This document shows positions 37,771 to 49,900 of a DNA stretch of 64,000 nucleotides, piece after piece. The DNA comes from Mangifera indica (taxonomy: Eukaryota; Streptophyta; Magnoliopsida; Sapindales; Anacardiaceae). The first letter of the stretch is position 1, and the number at the start of each line of letters is the position of its first letter. The DNA lies in NCBI RefSeq assembly GCF_011075055.1, contig NC_058137.1, positions 7,983,463 to 8,047,462 on the forward strand. The letters run 5' to 3'. Under the pieces are notes generated by a model. It saw only the letters and a program-made list of their open reading frames with translations, did not search any database and was not told where the DNA came from. A program made the position numbers and the translations under genes.

Positions 37771-40697
37771 TCATTTACCCACCTTAATCTGAAGTTTGCT
37801 CATTCCAACATCCACCTTCTCCATGGTAGGATTTTTCTTTTTGTTTTCTGTAGAATTTGAAAGGTTGAGCCATGGATGTTGCAGACACTGCTGTGCTGTT
37901 GGTCTCTTTTCTGGTGCAAAATCGAGAATGGGACAAAGAAACTCAGCCAACTCACGAGCATCAGTCTCAGAAAATTTGAATTTTTCAATAAGCAATTTAT
38001 CAAGTGGACAGAACTTCAGCCTCCGAATCCTCTTAAGATCCCCATGCCGGTCAAAATAATCCTTAGACCGAATTCCTCCTATAGCTATCTGCTCATATAC
38101 ACATTTACACATTAAAGGAGAAATGGTTTAAGGTACATAAATAATAATTGCACTATTGTGGTTAGTATCTACTTACCTTTCGAGGCATCTTTCCAAGGAG
38201 TTCCATCATAAGAGCAAGGTGATCCTAAATTCAATCCAATGAAAAGTTCATCAGTATCTAATATAAATAGTTTTTTTCCCCATTGTTTTCTCTTTTGCCC
38301 AGGGCAGCAAAGAGGGTGTGTTTATCATAATGTAAACAAAGTAAAAAGGATTAACAGTTAAAATAATTTAAAATTTACAAGACTAATCAACAAAACATTT
38401 GACACATCAATAACTTATGATGGTTTCACAGAGGTAATGATGTACCAAGGGATAATTATGGTAGATTATGTGAATACACATGTAGCATACGTTTCCCCTC
38501 ATTTTTTGGTTTCCCTTTCTTTTGATAGCAGAAGATCAGTTACAGCCTGAAGAGCAATCACTCTGCTATAACACATTATTCAGATGGAATTTTTTACCAG
38601 AAAACACAGCATTTGCAGGGAAAATTATAAGTCAGCAAAAATATCAATTAATTAAAAGAATGCCTTCCTACCTCATCTTCGCTATAACCTTGTCCACTCT
38701 TAGGAGCAAACAACATCTCCCCAGTAGCAAGTTCAAGTGCTGTGCAAGCAAATGACCACATGTCAGCAGGAAAGGAATATCCTGACCCGAGTACAATTTC
38801 AGGAGCTCTATACTGTCTTGTTTGAATTTCTTCTGCAAACGGCTTGTCTGCCCAACATGCATTGCCAAAGTCCACAACCTTGCACCTAACATCAATCCCA
38901 TCCATAGATCTCTCATGCTTTGCTGCTTCTTCCCCTTCCATTGAAGCTCTTCCTGAAATTCTGGCAACTGCTCTCCTAGCCCTCCTTTTCAGCTTTTTCT
39001 CAATAAGATTCATGGTAGCTCCACCATTTAGGCTTCCCTCAGGCCTTTCAAGAATTGGACTGTGTCCAGATCTAATTGGATCTTTGGAAGGATCAATGGT
39101 AGAAAAGAGAAGAATGTTTTCTGGTTTTAGGTCAGCGTGTAATATACCAAGTTCTCGATGCAAGTAATCCAGACCTATCAAAATGCATTTGCAAATCTCC
39201 CTAACTTTATTCAATTCAAGCCCTTTGTAGTGGTTGTACTTGATCAGCCGGAGTAAGCTATCGCCTAAAAATTCGAGGACCATGCAATGATGCTGCCCAT
39301 TTGGCCCTGAAATCTTAAATTGGTCAATCAGTCGCACAACACATTTGGAATGAGAGGGGTCCCCATCAGCAATAGCTGAAAGGATTTCAATCTCATGAAG
39401 AGCAGCTTGAGTGAATTCTGCAGCACTTTTTTGTATCTTAAGAGCAACATAACTCTGTAAACGCAAAATACAAATATAAGGATGCAGAACCAGATCTAAA
39501 AATTTTAGTCCAGTGCAGGGAATGAATAGGAATGCTTTTATAAAAATATGGAGAAGAATGCCTAGATAAATAAATTATTTACATAAATTTATTTGCTTTC
39601 ACCTTTGAAAATACTTATATATTCTGAATTCCAACAAAGAAATGATTTTGCGCCAGTGCCTTATATTTATGGTTTTTCACATTAATTAATATTCTCACCA
39701 TCTTCTATCTGTGATGAACTATATAAATAATCAATATAAAGAAAAGAAAATTTTATTGGTTTAAAAGAAGACTCCATTGCCAAATAGTCAATATCCTATA
39801 ATCTCCACTCCAAGATACATTGTGTTTTGACTTATTTTCATTAACCAGAACATCTCTTGAAAGTTGCAGACCAAGACTGCTGTAAATACCTATACCATTG
39901 CTTTATATTTTATAAACAAGGCAGAGATAGAAAGCCCATAATGAAACAAATGGAAGTTTAAAAATACAGTTGCTCATTTTCAAAGATGTCAAAAATAGAC
40001 AGAAAACAAAAATATACTTGTTAAGGATAAAACTAAGTTGATCATTTTTGTCCCTATTGATATCAGCCAATCATCATTTAACATTGGCATTGATCTCATA
40101 ATCTACAATAAAGGAGTGCACATTACCAGTCAAATATAGAAAGAAGAAACTTATTCCTTCGAAGAGAATGGCCCCTTGCTTTGTCTATAAAAAGAGAATT
40201 TGATACGAATAATAAATAAATTCTCCTAAACGACGTACTAATATTATTAATATTATTTAGAAAATGAATATGAACAAAATCTAAACAAAAAAGTAATAAA
40301 AAATATATATCAAAATTAATCATACAACTGAAATGATTTTCACGCAAGTTCGTAAAACGTATAAACAAAAAGCATTATGATACAGTCACGGTAACGTTAT
40401 GCTAACTAACTATCATCTTAACCAAATGACTGGTAAAACTACCGGGATCACGCATCATCTCCTGAATCATATCATAAATCCAAAACAAAACAAAACCAGA
40501 AATGAATCAAACACAAAATGTACCGAGGTTTGAGTATCATAAGCGAGCCAGACAGTAGAGAATTCACCCCAACCAAGCTTCCTCTGAGCTATATAACGAC
40601 GGCCAGCGAATGGATCGCCGATTCTAACAGCGTGATAACCTCCTTTCCGGTAGGAGTCGATTCCCTCATCGTCTTCCTCAGAACCTGATGATGACAT
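37771..40697 (-). CDS. SRPK: SRPK-type SR-protein kinase
   Basis: This Ser/Thr kinase phosphorylates RS-domain splicing factors. Exons on the minus strand are 40697-40524, 39454-38672, 38224-38177 and 38088-37771, all phase 0 with GT/AG borders, giving 440 residues. The chosen start gives MSSSGSEEDDEG; three codons earlier an in-frame ATG adds MILQ but is not typical of the family. Motifs: YRKGGYHAVRIGD (16-28), glycine loop LGWGEFSTVWLA (41-52), catalytic Lys in VALK (64), HADLKPEN (164-171), DFG (253-255) and RQYRAPE in the activation segment. The spacer between HADLKPEN and DFG is only about 80 residues with a basic KKLKRRARR patch, as in plant SRPKs and unlike the long animal insert. Gene order points to At4g35500. 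Confidence 0.96.
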
Positions 40698-41496
40698 CTG
40701 TAATATCAACCGTGTGATTAGAGTTGATTCGATTAGAGTTTAAATTTCTTTGATTCAATCTCCTTTTCAATGTTTTGAAGATTTTAAAAAACGAAAACAA
40801 GAAATATGATCTGAGTTTATGCTTTGCTTCTGGTTTTCCTTGTTTTTTGCAAGCTCTGTGGTGTGCCGTTCGATTCAATACTATACAAGACCCCTCTCCT
40901 CTCTTTCCAACTTTTTTTTCTTGTAATTTCCTTTTTTGACTTTCGTAATTGCCCTTTTTAAAGTTCAATTTATAGGATTCCTATTTTACCCCTCAATTCC
41001 CCGTGTGGAGTTGGTTAGTATTTTTATTTTTAGGTGGAGTGTTTTATCAATTTATTTTATGGGTCTGGATCGATGGCTGTGATGACGGTGGTAAGCCAGC
41101 TGCTTCATAAATAATTAATTAATTTCAGTTTTTATTCATTTATTTAGATTATCATTTTGAGGGCATATCCGGTATTTAACTTTTAAATCATCAAATACAT
41201 GTCACCGTATTTGATGATTTTCTTTATATTGATTTAGGACCCAAACATATACCAAATAAATATTTTCTGTTTAGGTAAAAAATCTTACCGGGTATAGTAT
41301 GTTTGCCGATTATAATCGTTGGTAGGGATATATATAATTCAGTTCAAACTATAAAATTAGATTAAATTATTTAAAAATTATAATTTAATTTTATTTATAA
41401 AATAATTCAATTTTAGTTGATAAATTTTAGAAAAATAGTTTATCATTTCAGTTACAGTTTAGATGATGTCCAAATTGAATAGTAAATCTTATTTTT

Positions 41497-41564
<68 letters not shown>

Positions 41565-42557
41565 CCGTATTTGACAAAAAAAATTAATAAGAAATTAGGT
41601 ATGCCACTTGTTTTTTAAATATATATTTTGTCATTCTATTTATAAATTCAATAAAATCATGTGTATCTATTTTGAATATATAAATATATACACATTTATA
41701 TATGTTATCATATAATTGTATAATTTTGAATTAAAAATAAAATAACACTTAATCATATAACGAAACATATAAGTATATACGTAATTATATACTTGAAATA
41801 AATATACATAATATTACTGTTATTTATCAAATACAACATATTTGAAAATAAATGATTAAATATTTTGACTGAAACCAAATCCCCTTTAAAGTATTTTAAT
41901 CACTTTGTACAACATATAATAGGACTAATATATATTACGTCATTAATCATATAAACATAATACAATTTCATCCTCACTATTTTATATTTTTCTTTCTCCT
42001 TTTTCCATCTTCCTTTTTCCCTTATTCTCTTTTCTTATTTGTTGGTCGCCAGAAAACTCCCAATGGGGAGTTGATGAATCTAAATGGTTTGAGGCTTATG
42101 CAGGTGGTGAGACGTCTCAAAGTTGATGCAAATAACAAAATCCAACTAAAACAAAGCTTGTTAAAAGCAAATTTAAGCGAAAAATGACTTATTCACCAAC
42201 TACTAATTGATGGCAATATAAGGGTGGTAACAACAAGAGTAGAATAATCTTGTCAAAGATTTTTGAATAATGCTATGTGTATAAATAATATATACAATTT
42301 TATATATAAATAATAACATATTATCATATGATTTGATAGTTTAAAATTAGAGATGAGATAAACATCAATCACATAAAAATGAAGACAAATGATCTTTGTC
42401 TTAGACGAAAACTCGTCGTCTTTGTTTTAGATGAAGACGAAAGGAGAGGAAGTGAGAGAGACCGATTGAGGGAGAAGAATGATCTGGGAAAGCTGGCTAG
42501 CAATTGGAAAGGGATGGGTCACTAAATAAAAGGAAAAAAAATCTTAGGGGAGAAATT
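40698..42557. other. Spacer upstream of SRPK
   Basis: Contains the probable SRPK 5' UTR and promoter (40698 to about 40980) and then AT-rich sequence. Bases about 42280-42557 look like the left part of a Mutator-type MITE interrupted by the solo LTR that follows; its outer end was not found. Confidence 0.45.
41504..41563. repeat. (AT)n microsatellite
   Basis: About 60 bases of uninterrupted AT dinucleotide between SRPK and the solo LTR. Confidence 0.97.
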
Positions 42558-43940
42558 TGTTAACTCAACGAGTAATTATGTTCTTATTTTGATGATAATA
42601 AACTAATATGCCCCTAAACATATTGACTAATGATTTTACTTGAGTGTGAGTTTAGATTGCAAGAATTTACCTAATGCACTTGAAGGAGTTTCAAGATAGA
42701 AATGAAAAACAAGACTCAAGTGAAGAATTCTTGAAGATTTGAAGACAAGACTCAAGTTTAGATAGACATGTTTGTAATTTGGAGCATTCATTTTGATTAG
42801 AATATTTATTTGTATGTGATAGTTCATTTAAAAATATATTCTCATATCTTTCACATTTTGGGTTAAAATGTTGTTTTTCAAACTTATTGGGTTAAACTAA
42901 TTTTTTCATCAAAGTTTATTAACTCTTTTAAAATGATGAAGTTTTGTGAACTACATTTTCATATCTCAAAGTTGGTTTTGAAAGAATTTTCAAATATGGG
43001 TTAAATTGTCACTTTTCAAAGGTTTAGGGGGTAAAGGGGTAAAATGTAATAAAATTTGGTTGACCGAATTTGACCAACCGAATTCTTTGATAGCAACTTC
43101 CGAATTATCCAAAAGCCATCATTTTGGCTTTCAAAATTCGGTTGACTGAATTAAATTTGATCGATCGAATTTTGTTTTGAATTTTCTAACGGCTAGTGTC
43201 ACATCACATTTGGTTAATCGAATTACATCTGATCGACCAAATTTTGCATTTTTTGAAAAATTAAAATAGCTAGTTTTTGTGCACAATGGTAACTTTCCTT
43301 ATTTCTCCTTATATAAACCTAATCAAATTCATTCGTAAAGAATTTTTGCCACCAAGAACTTTCACATATTTGAGAGCAAATTAGTTTTGGGCTATTTACT
43401 TGCAAATTCTCTTCTTTAATCAAAACTCTTGCTCATACACTTTGTAATTTCATTTGCATTAGATTGTACTACGTTTAAACTTTCATATACACTCTTGAGA
43501 GAGATTATATTTTGAAATCATATCAAAATTCATACCGTAAAAGAGTGAAGTTCACTCTTTGAGAGATTAGAAAATTTATAATGAGAGAAATTGAGCTCTA
43601 ACATTTGTAAAAATTAATAGCACCTTGAAAGCTATTTTGTTGTGAAGAAAAGCTTAGTTGAGTTTTTAGTCAACCAAAGATTAGTGGAATACTCCAAAGG
43701 AAATAGCTTGAAGGAGTGGACGTAGCCAGATTGTGTCGAACCACTATATATCGCGTGTTTGATTTTCTCTTTCCTTAAACTTGTACTTTGTGTTATGTTA
43801 AATATTCTTGTCATTTTCATAAATTGCATTAAAAATAAGAAACATTAATTGATTTGATTAAATTGGTTTAATTCTTTAATTACGCAAAGATTATTTTAAA
43901 TTGTCTAATTCACCCCCCTCTTAGGTTATTCGATCCTTCA
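42558..43940 (+). mobile_element. Solo LTR of a Copia-type element
   Basis: 1383 bases from TGTTAACTCAACGAG to GATCCTTCA, flanked by a perfect 5-bp duplication AAATT (42553-42557 and 43941-43945). It has hallmarks of plant Copia LTRs: an opening with ATTATGTTCTTATTTTGATG, a late segment with GGAGTGGACGTAGCC, and AATTCACCCCCCTCTTAGG near the 3' end. There is no internal coding region, so it is the product of LTR-LTR recombination. The flanking sequence joins into Mutator-type MITE sequence (GGGGAGAAATT...GTCACTTTTCAAACTTTGG), so the LTR landed in an older MITE. Confidence 0.9.
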
Positions 43941-44166
43941 AAATTGTCACTTTTCAAACTTTGGGTGAGGAGGAATTATTAGATTTTTAAACTGAGAAAG
44001 CGAAATGTAATAAAATTTTATTTTTTAAATTTTTTTATTAAATGATGATTTTACCCTTAACCCTAACTGAGAATTTTAACAAAAAGATAGGTGTTTGAGT
44101 TTTTGAAACTTTACAAGTGAGAGTTTGAAAATACACTAAATCTTGGGTGGGAATTATCTTTTAGCC
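43941..44166. mobile_element. Right half of a Mutator-type MITE
   Basis: TTTTCAAACTTTGGGTG, then a long AT block, ending AATTATCTTTTAGCC, matches the right halves of the copies at 540-762 and 36860-37081. It is separated from its left half by the solo LTR. Confidence 0.75.
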
Positions 44167-44410
44167 ATTTATTAATTGTATGTTATCTCTCTTTTTTTTT
44201 TAAAGATATTAATTAAAATAGATTAAAAAAATTGTTGCATAACATTTTTAGGTAAACTTTTGATGCAGTTACTTTTTTAAACAAATTTATTGTTTATTCT
44301 AATAATACTTTTTTCTTTTAGTATATCTTCTCTTCAGCTGTGTTCTCTTCCTTGATATAGCCTATGACAGTACATTTCAACAATAAATCATCACATTAAA
44401 TACAAGATAG

Positions 44411-45204
44411 TTTGATAATTTATATCATAATAAATCAAAACTTTTGTTGAAAACTTATTATAAAAACTTTCATGAATAAAAATATAAAACTTTGAATATT
44501 GAATTTTTAAAGAGGTTTGATTTTGTTTATTTATTTAGTTACCGGTTACATTAGTTGTATAGACAATAAATATTTGTTATATTAGTCAAAATAGAAAAAG
44601 TTTTGATGTCAAATTGAAACGAAAAACAGAAACATGATTTCTTAGAAACCAAGTGTGAGTATGAGTATGAGTACAAGTGCAAAATGCGACTGCAAATGCA
44701 AATGTAAAGTGCAAGTGTATGCATGCACACATGTGATAATATGTGCATTTCTTTCTCTTTGTATAAAAACATGTGAGAATGTGTGCGAAAGAAACGCACG
44801 ACTCATTGCATTCATGTTTTTATATAAATATTTTCATATAAAATAATTTATATAAAACAAAAGAAATGTATACATTCTTGCATGCACGCACTCATACTTC
44901 GTGTTCGCATTCATACTCGTACTTATACTAGCACTTGATTTCTAAAAAAATCGTGTTTTTGCTTTTCATTCTGATTAGACATCAGAACTTGTTCTACTTT
45001 AACTAATACAACATATATTTACTGTCTACACAACTAATATAATTGATAACTAAATAAATAAACAAGTTCAAATCTCTCTAAAAAATTAGTGTTTAAACTT
45101 CAAAAATTAGCATTCAAAATTTTAAACTTTTATTTGTGAAAATTTTCACAAAAAGTTTTTAATAAAAAATTCGATTTATTATTATATAAATTATTAAATT
45201 ATTA
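44411..45204. repeat. Large imperfect foldback (inverted repeat)
   Basis: The left arm (about 44411-44780) includes GATAATTTATATCATAATAA, AAGAGGTTTGATTTTGTTTA, TAGTTGTATAGACAATAAAT and AAACATGATTTCTTAGAAAC. The right arm (about 44880-45204) holds their complements in reverse order. The loop is about 100 bases of GTGTGCG/GTGCATG-type words. A transcript would fold into a stem of some 350 pairs with mismatches. It may be a foldback transposon or a small-RNA source. Frames within it are shadows of the repeat. Confidence 0.75.
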
Positions 45205-45839
45205 TGATAATATACTATTAAAATATATTACCACCGAAAGAAAGAAAAGTATATTAAAAAAATATATTATTAAAATAAATAATAAATTTACTTAAAAAAA
45301 TAACTATACCAAAAATTTCTCTAAAAATTTTAGACCCCGCTTGCTTTAATTAGTATCTCCCACTAGAAAAGAAGAAAGTGACAACTGAAAGCTCCCAGCT
45401 GGACTGAAAAGATACGAATGGTTGAGCTTTTTGATTGGGTCCTCTGCCCCAACTCATATGTATTGCCAATATTTCAACAAAATTTTATACGCATCAAACA
45501 AAATAAAATACAGTTAAAGTGCAGTTATTTATTTATCAAAATTTATTTTGTTTTTCAATGGTTGGATTTGCAAGGTGATGGATGGTCATGATTTTCTTTT
45601 GTTAAAGAGGAAGAAACCAATTCATCTAATGACCCTATTGATCCTTGGTTACTTTCAATTAGTATTCATTTTATTTCTAGATTATCATATTTTTGCCCAT
45701 TATTAATGTTCCTCCTCAGTTTAGTGTGTTACAATAAAAGATTACTTTTACTATCTTATATTATAGTCGTTACATTGTTTGGTATTATTGAAAGAAAATA
45801 CTGGTTTGGCATCTCAATGTAACCATACAAAGGCTATGC
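45205..45839. other. AT-rich spacer
   Basis: No gene or recognisable repeat was seen. Confidence 0.4.
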
Positions 45840-46330
45840 ACCCATCATCTCGAGTCAAGTTATCTTTAGATTATGTCTATGAATGAATTTCTCCATGCGA
45901 CCTCTATTGTGCACATCATTCCTAGAGCATAATTGGTCAAAGAATTAATATGAGTGAAATACTCTTTAATTGAACTTGATCCTTATCTTAGATTGATGCG
46001 CTCCTCTTCTCGAGAGATCTGTATTTGGCCTTAAACAATCTCCTGAACTTGACCCATGTCATGTTGTCCATTTGATGGGTATCACATGTTAATCTCTACA
46101 ATAACATGACATCACCTCACACAGGAAATTAGCATAATTGACAATTTTCTAGTCTCTCATCAAGAATGGAGACATGATATTCTTGACCATCTATGACCAC
46201 TTTATGGTCACAGTTAGATCAAAGGTACCTTTAAAGTCTTGGGGTTAATGTCTGCCTAAAAGCTTATACATTAGGGGCAACTGAAATCTGCTGACAACTG
46301 ATGTTCTTTCAAAGTCTCCCTTGAATCTCT
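45840..46330 (-). mobile_element. Relic of a Ty3/Gypsy gag
   Basis: A minus-strand translation around 46070-46000 reads NMTWVKFRRLFKAKYRSL, close to the retrotransposon gag core (MTW.EF...F..KY). The surroundings are coding-like but full of stops. No LTR or pol sequence was identified nearby. Confidence 0.5.
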
Positions 46331-46909
46331 CCTAATGCTTATACGTTGGTGGTGTATTAATTGGTTGGTTGATACTCTTTGAGCATCTCGATTCTTCTGG
46401 GAATCTCATAGACAATGTTCTTGAACTTTGAAGTATTTACTAATGATATATGTGAGGCTAGTGTTGGAGCCACTAACTAGATCACCTTTAATGGGATAAG
46501 AACCTTGAGAACATCTCTCAACAACTATTTGATCTCCTCATCCTAACAATCCCACACCATAAATTTTCAGCCAAAATATTAATACCTTTAGTGTTGGTAA
46601 TTATATACTTAGAATGGTTGACATGCGAAAACGGTCAACGTGTCTCATATCCAATCTATACGTAATACCCCTCTTTAATTACAGACCTTTATACGAATGG
46701 AATGCGAACAGGCGTGCACAAGTTGCTCATACTGCGTAATAATAGCGCATGCTATTAATTCAGCCGCTTAGCCAATGAGATTAAGCCAACTCTCGCCATC
46801 TTTAAGGCCATTTTCGGGCTTCGACCCACGCTTTTCTTTTTTTATTGATTTGTTTAATTAATTATCTCGTCGCGATCCGGCGAGAGTTTCATCTCTCGAT
46901 CGATCAATA

Positions 46910-49900
46910 ATGGCGGGGCTAAATGCAAGCAACATCGATCCATTCGATGCGTATTTCAGACGTGCAGATTTGGACGGTGACGGTCAGATCAGTGGAGCTG
47001 AAGCCGTCGCTTTCTTCCAAGGCTCAAATTTGCCCAAACAAGTCCTAGCCCAGGTATTCGTTGCTTAATCCATTCAATCCATGCCCTTTTTGTTTTTCTA
47101 AAATTTTTCGTCTTTGGGAGTTTCTTGTTCGTTGAATTTGTAGCGAATTTTGAGTTGGAGTGTTGGATTTCGTCTGTAGAACGGTTAGTTAGGGATAAGC
47201 TTTATAATTTGATGGAGATGGGTAGTAGAATGACGATGTGGAATTCGTTTTGGCTTTGTTTTGATTGGATGTTTGGCATTTCGTGTTGCAATGGCTGTTT
47301 GGTTTTGCTGAGATACTAGTAGTTTTAGTTACGTTTTAAGTACTGAGGCAATCTTAAGAGAAGAACATGCGTTGTAGGTGTTAGGATTGAATAATTTACT
47401 GCAGTGTTTTTATATATTTTTTAACACACTTTTTTGTTATCTATTAGCAGGTATTTTTTGTTGGGAACTTCATCTCTTGTTACTGAATCTGCACTCTACG
47501 CATGGTTATGTTTTATGCAGGTATGGACACATGCTGATCAGAGAAAAGCTGGCTTTCTTAATCGAGCAGAATTTTACAGTGCTCTTAAACTGGTTACTGT
47601 GGCACAAAGTAAGCGAGAGTTGACTCCAGACATTGTTAAGGCAGCATTATACGGTCCTGCTTCTGCTAAAATTCCAGCTCCCCAGATAAACCTTGCAGCT
47701 ACACCCAGTGCTCAGTCTAGGCAAGGAGCACCTGCACCACAGTTGAGTGCTAAGCTGCCACTATCACCTCAAAATGTTGGTGTTAGAAGACCACATGGCC
47801 TTGGTAATGCAAGCACAGCGGGGAATGTTCCACTGTTGAGTTCTAACCAACCACAACCACCTCAAAGCATTGGTGTTAGAGGACCACAAGGCCTTGGAAA
47901 TGCAAGCACAAACCAACAGGTTTTCCCATCTCAACCAAATCAGTTTAGGCCACCCCAGTCAGTGTCTTCTATTGCTGGACCTCGTCCCCAACAAATGCTT
48001 GCAAGTGGTAGTATGCCAAGAGGAAGTACTTTGGCAATGTTTCACCCTCTAACTTCAAATGTATCAACTAATTATCTTGTTGAACCTACAGGTGGTCCTT
48101 CAGGGCCTGCAACTTCACAAGTTCCTACCAGAGAGATTAGTTCTTCCATGGCTCAAAATGGATACGGTTTGACAGCATCAGCTTTGACTTCCTCTGTTCA
48201 ACCTAGACCACCAACAACATCAGGGCAGACCCCAACGACTGCTCCAGTGCTCCAAGTTTCAGATTCTAAAGCTTTGATGGTTTCAGGCAATGGGTTTGCC
48301 TCCGACTCACTTTTTGGAGACGTATTTTCTGCATCTCCAGTTCAACAAAAGCAACCTGCAGTGGCATCTTCTGCAGTCAGCTTAACTGTCTCAAGTACAA
48401 TCCTTCCAGCATCCTCTGCACCTGAACCATTGGTGAAACCAAGTCCAGTTGAACTCTTACAGAGTTCCATTCTGCAGCAACCTTCGGGTGGTCAGCATCA
48501 GCAAGATCGGTCAACTGTGAAACCGAATGATCAGTTTCCAGTTCAGAGTACCACTGCTTCTACTTCAATGGGGTTTCCTGTGGGAGCTGTGAACACAGCT
48601 TCTTCACGGCCCCAAATTCCATGGCCAAAAATGTCTCAATCTGAGGTTCAGAAGTATACTAAAGTGTTTGTGCAAGTAGACACAGATAGAGATGGGAAAA
48701 TCACTGGTGAACAGGCACGTAACCTGTTCTTGAGTTGGAGGCTCCCAAGAGGTAGTACTTGAGATGTTCCTTTTTTTTCTCTGGTTAGTATCCTTCTGTT
48801 GGTTAAGTGTGTGCTCATTTTTGGTCTAATCTAACTTGTAGCTCTATATTGACTGTTATCTATTTTCAAGTTGTTAGGCATGCCATTCATGTTAAGATAA
48901 TTTTTTTTTGTTTTACAGTAAAAAAGGGATATTTGTTGGGCTACTTTGCATTATGCTTTGCCTGCTTTTGGCTTAACATTAGACATGACATTATATAATA
49001 AATTTGGATTATGAAAATTTGTCAATTGGTTGGTTGCGGATGGGAACTAAATTTTTCTCCTTGGGGTTGGTTATTATTATCTTCCAGTGACTACATGACA
49101 ACAGTGTATGTTATTCTTGTTGGTGTTTCAGAGGTCTTAAAACAGGTGTGGGATCTCTCTGACCAAGATAACGACTCTATGCTCTCTTTGAAGGAGTTCT
49201 GTATTGCTCTCTATTTGATGGAACGTTTCAGAGAAGGGCGGCCACTTCCCACGATGCTTCCAAGCACCATTGTGCCTGAAGATGCTTTATTTTCTCTTCT
49301 AGGCCACCCTACAGTTCCACATGGTACTGCAACATGGGGCCATGTTGGAGGTATGGTATTTCTTACTGTGTCACGACCATTTAGTGTAGTTGCAACTTGT
49401 CTCCCGTAATTTGATGTATTTGCTAGTTAAAAAGGAAATTTTGTGCAGGTTCCCAACCACCACATGGTGGTAGACCTCCTGCAGGAAAGCCACCGAGGCT
49501 GGTTCCTGCACATCAGCCTGAGAGAACTGTACAGCCAGCTCAACAAAAGCCCACAGTTCCTGTTTTGGAAAAGCATCTTGTGGATCAACTTAGCAAAGAA
49601 GAGCAGGAGTCGTTGAATGCAAAGCTCAAAGAGGCAACTGAGGCAGATAAAAAGGTAGTTACTATGTCTAGTTTAAAGCATGAATCACCTTTTATGGCTC
49701 ATGCGTGGCATCTAGCTGACAAAGCCCCTTTTTTGCAACTGGGAACCTCATAGGCTAGGTCAGTGTCTAATCTGTGTAGAAGCTCCTGGTTGAATATCTT
49801 AGATTAGAACTGGTTTTATTTAAATATAAAAGTCATTTATGATTTCATAATTTCAATTAGAATTCACATTTTCCTAACTATCGAAGAAAATCTCTTCGAA

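Noticed and set aside
38648..39167. Frames on the plus strand and in another minus frame over the kinase exon
   Set aside because: They are shadows of the SRPK coding exon, which has the kinase motifs.
44551..44846. Overlapping frames of 63 and 82 codons on opposite strands
   Set aside because: They lie in an arm of the large foldback and reflect repeat composition.
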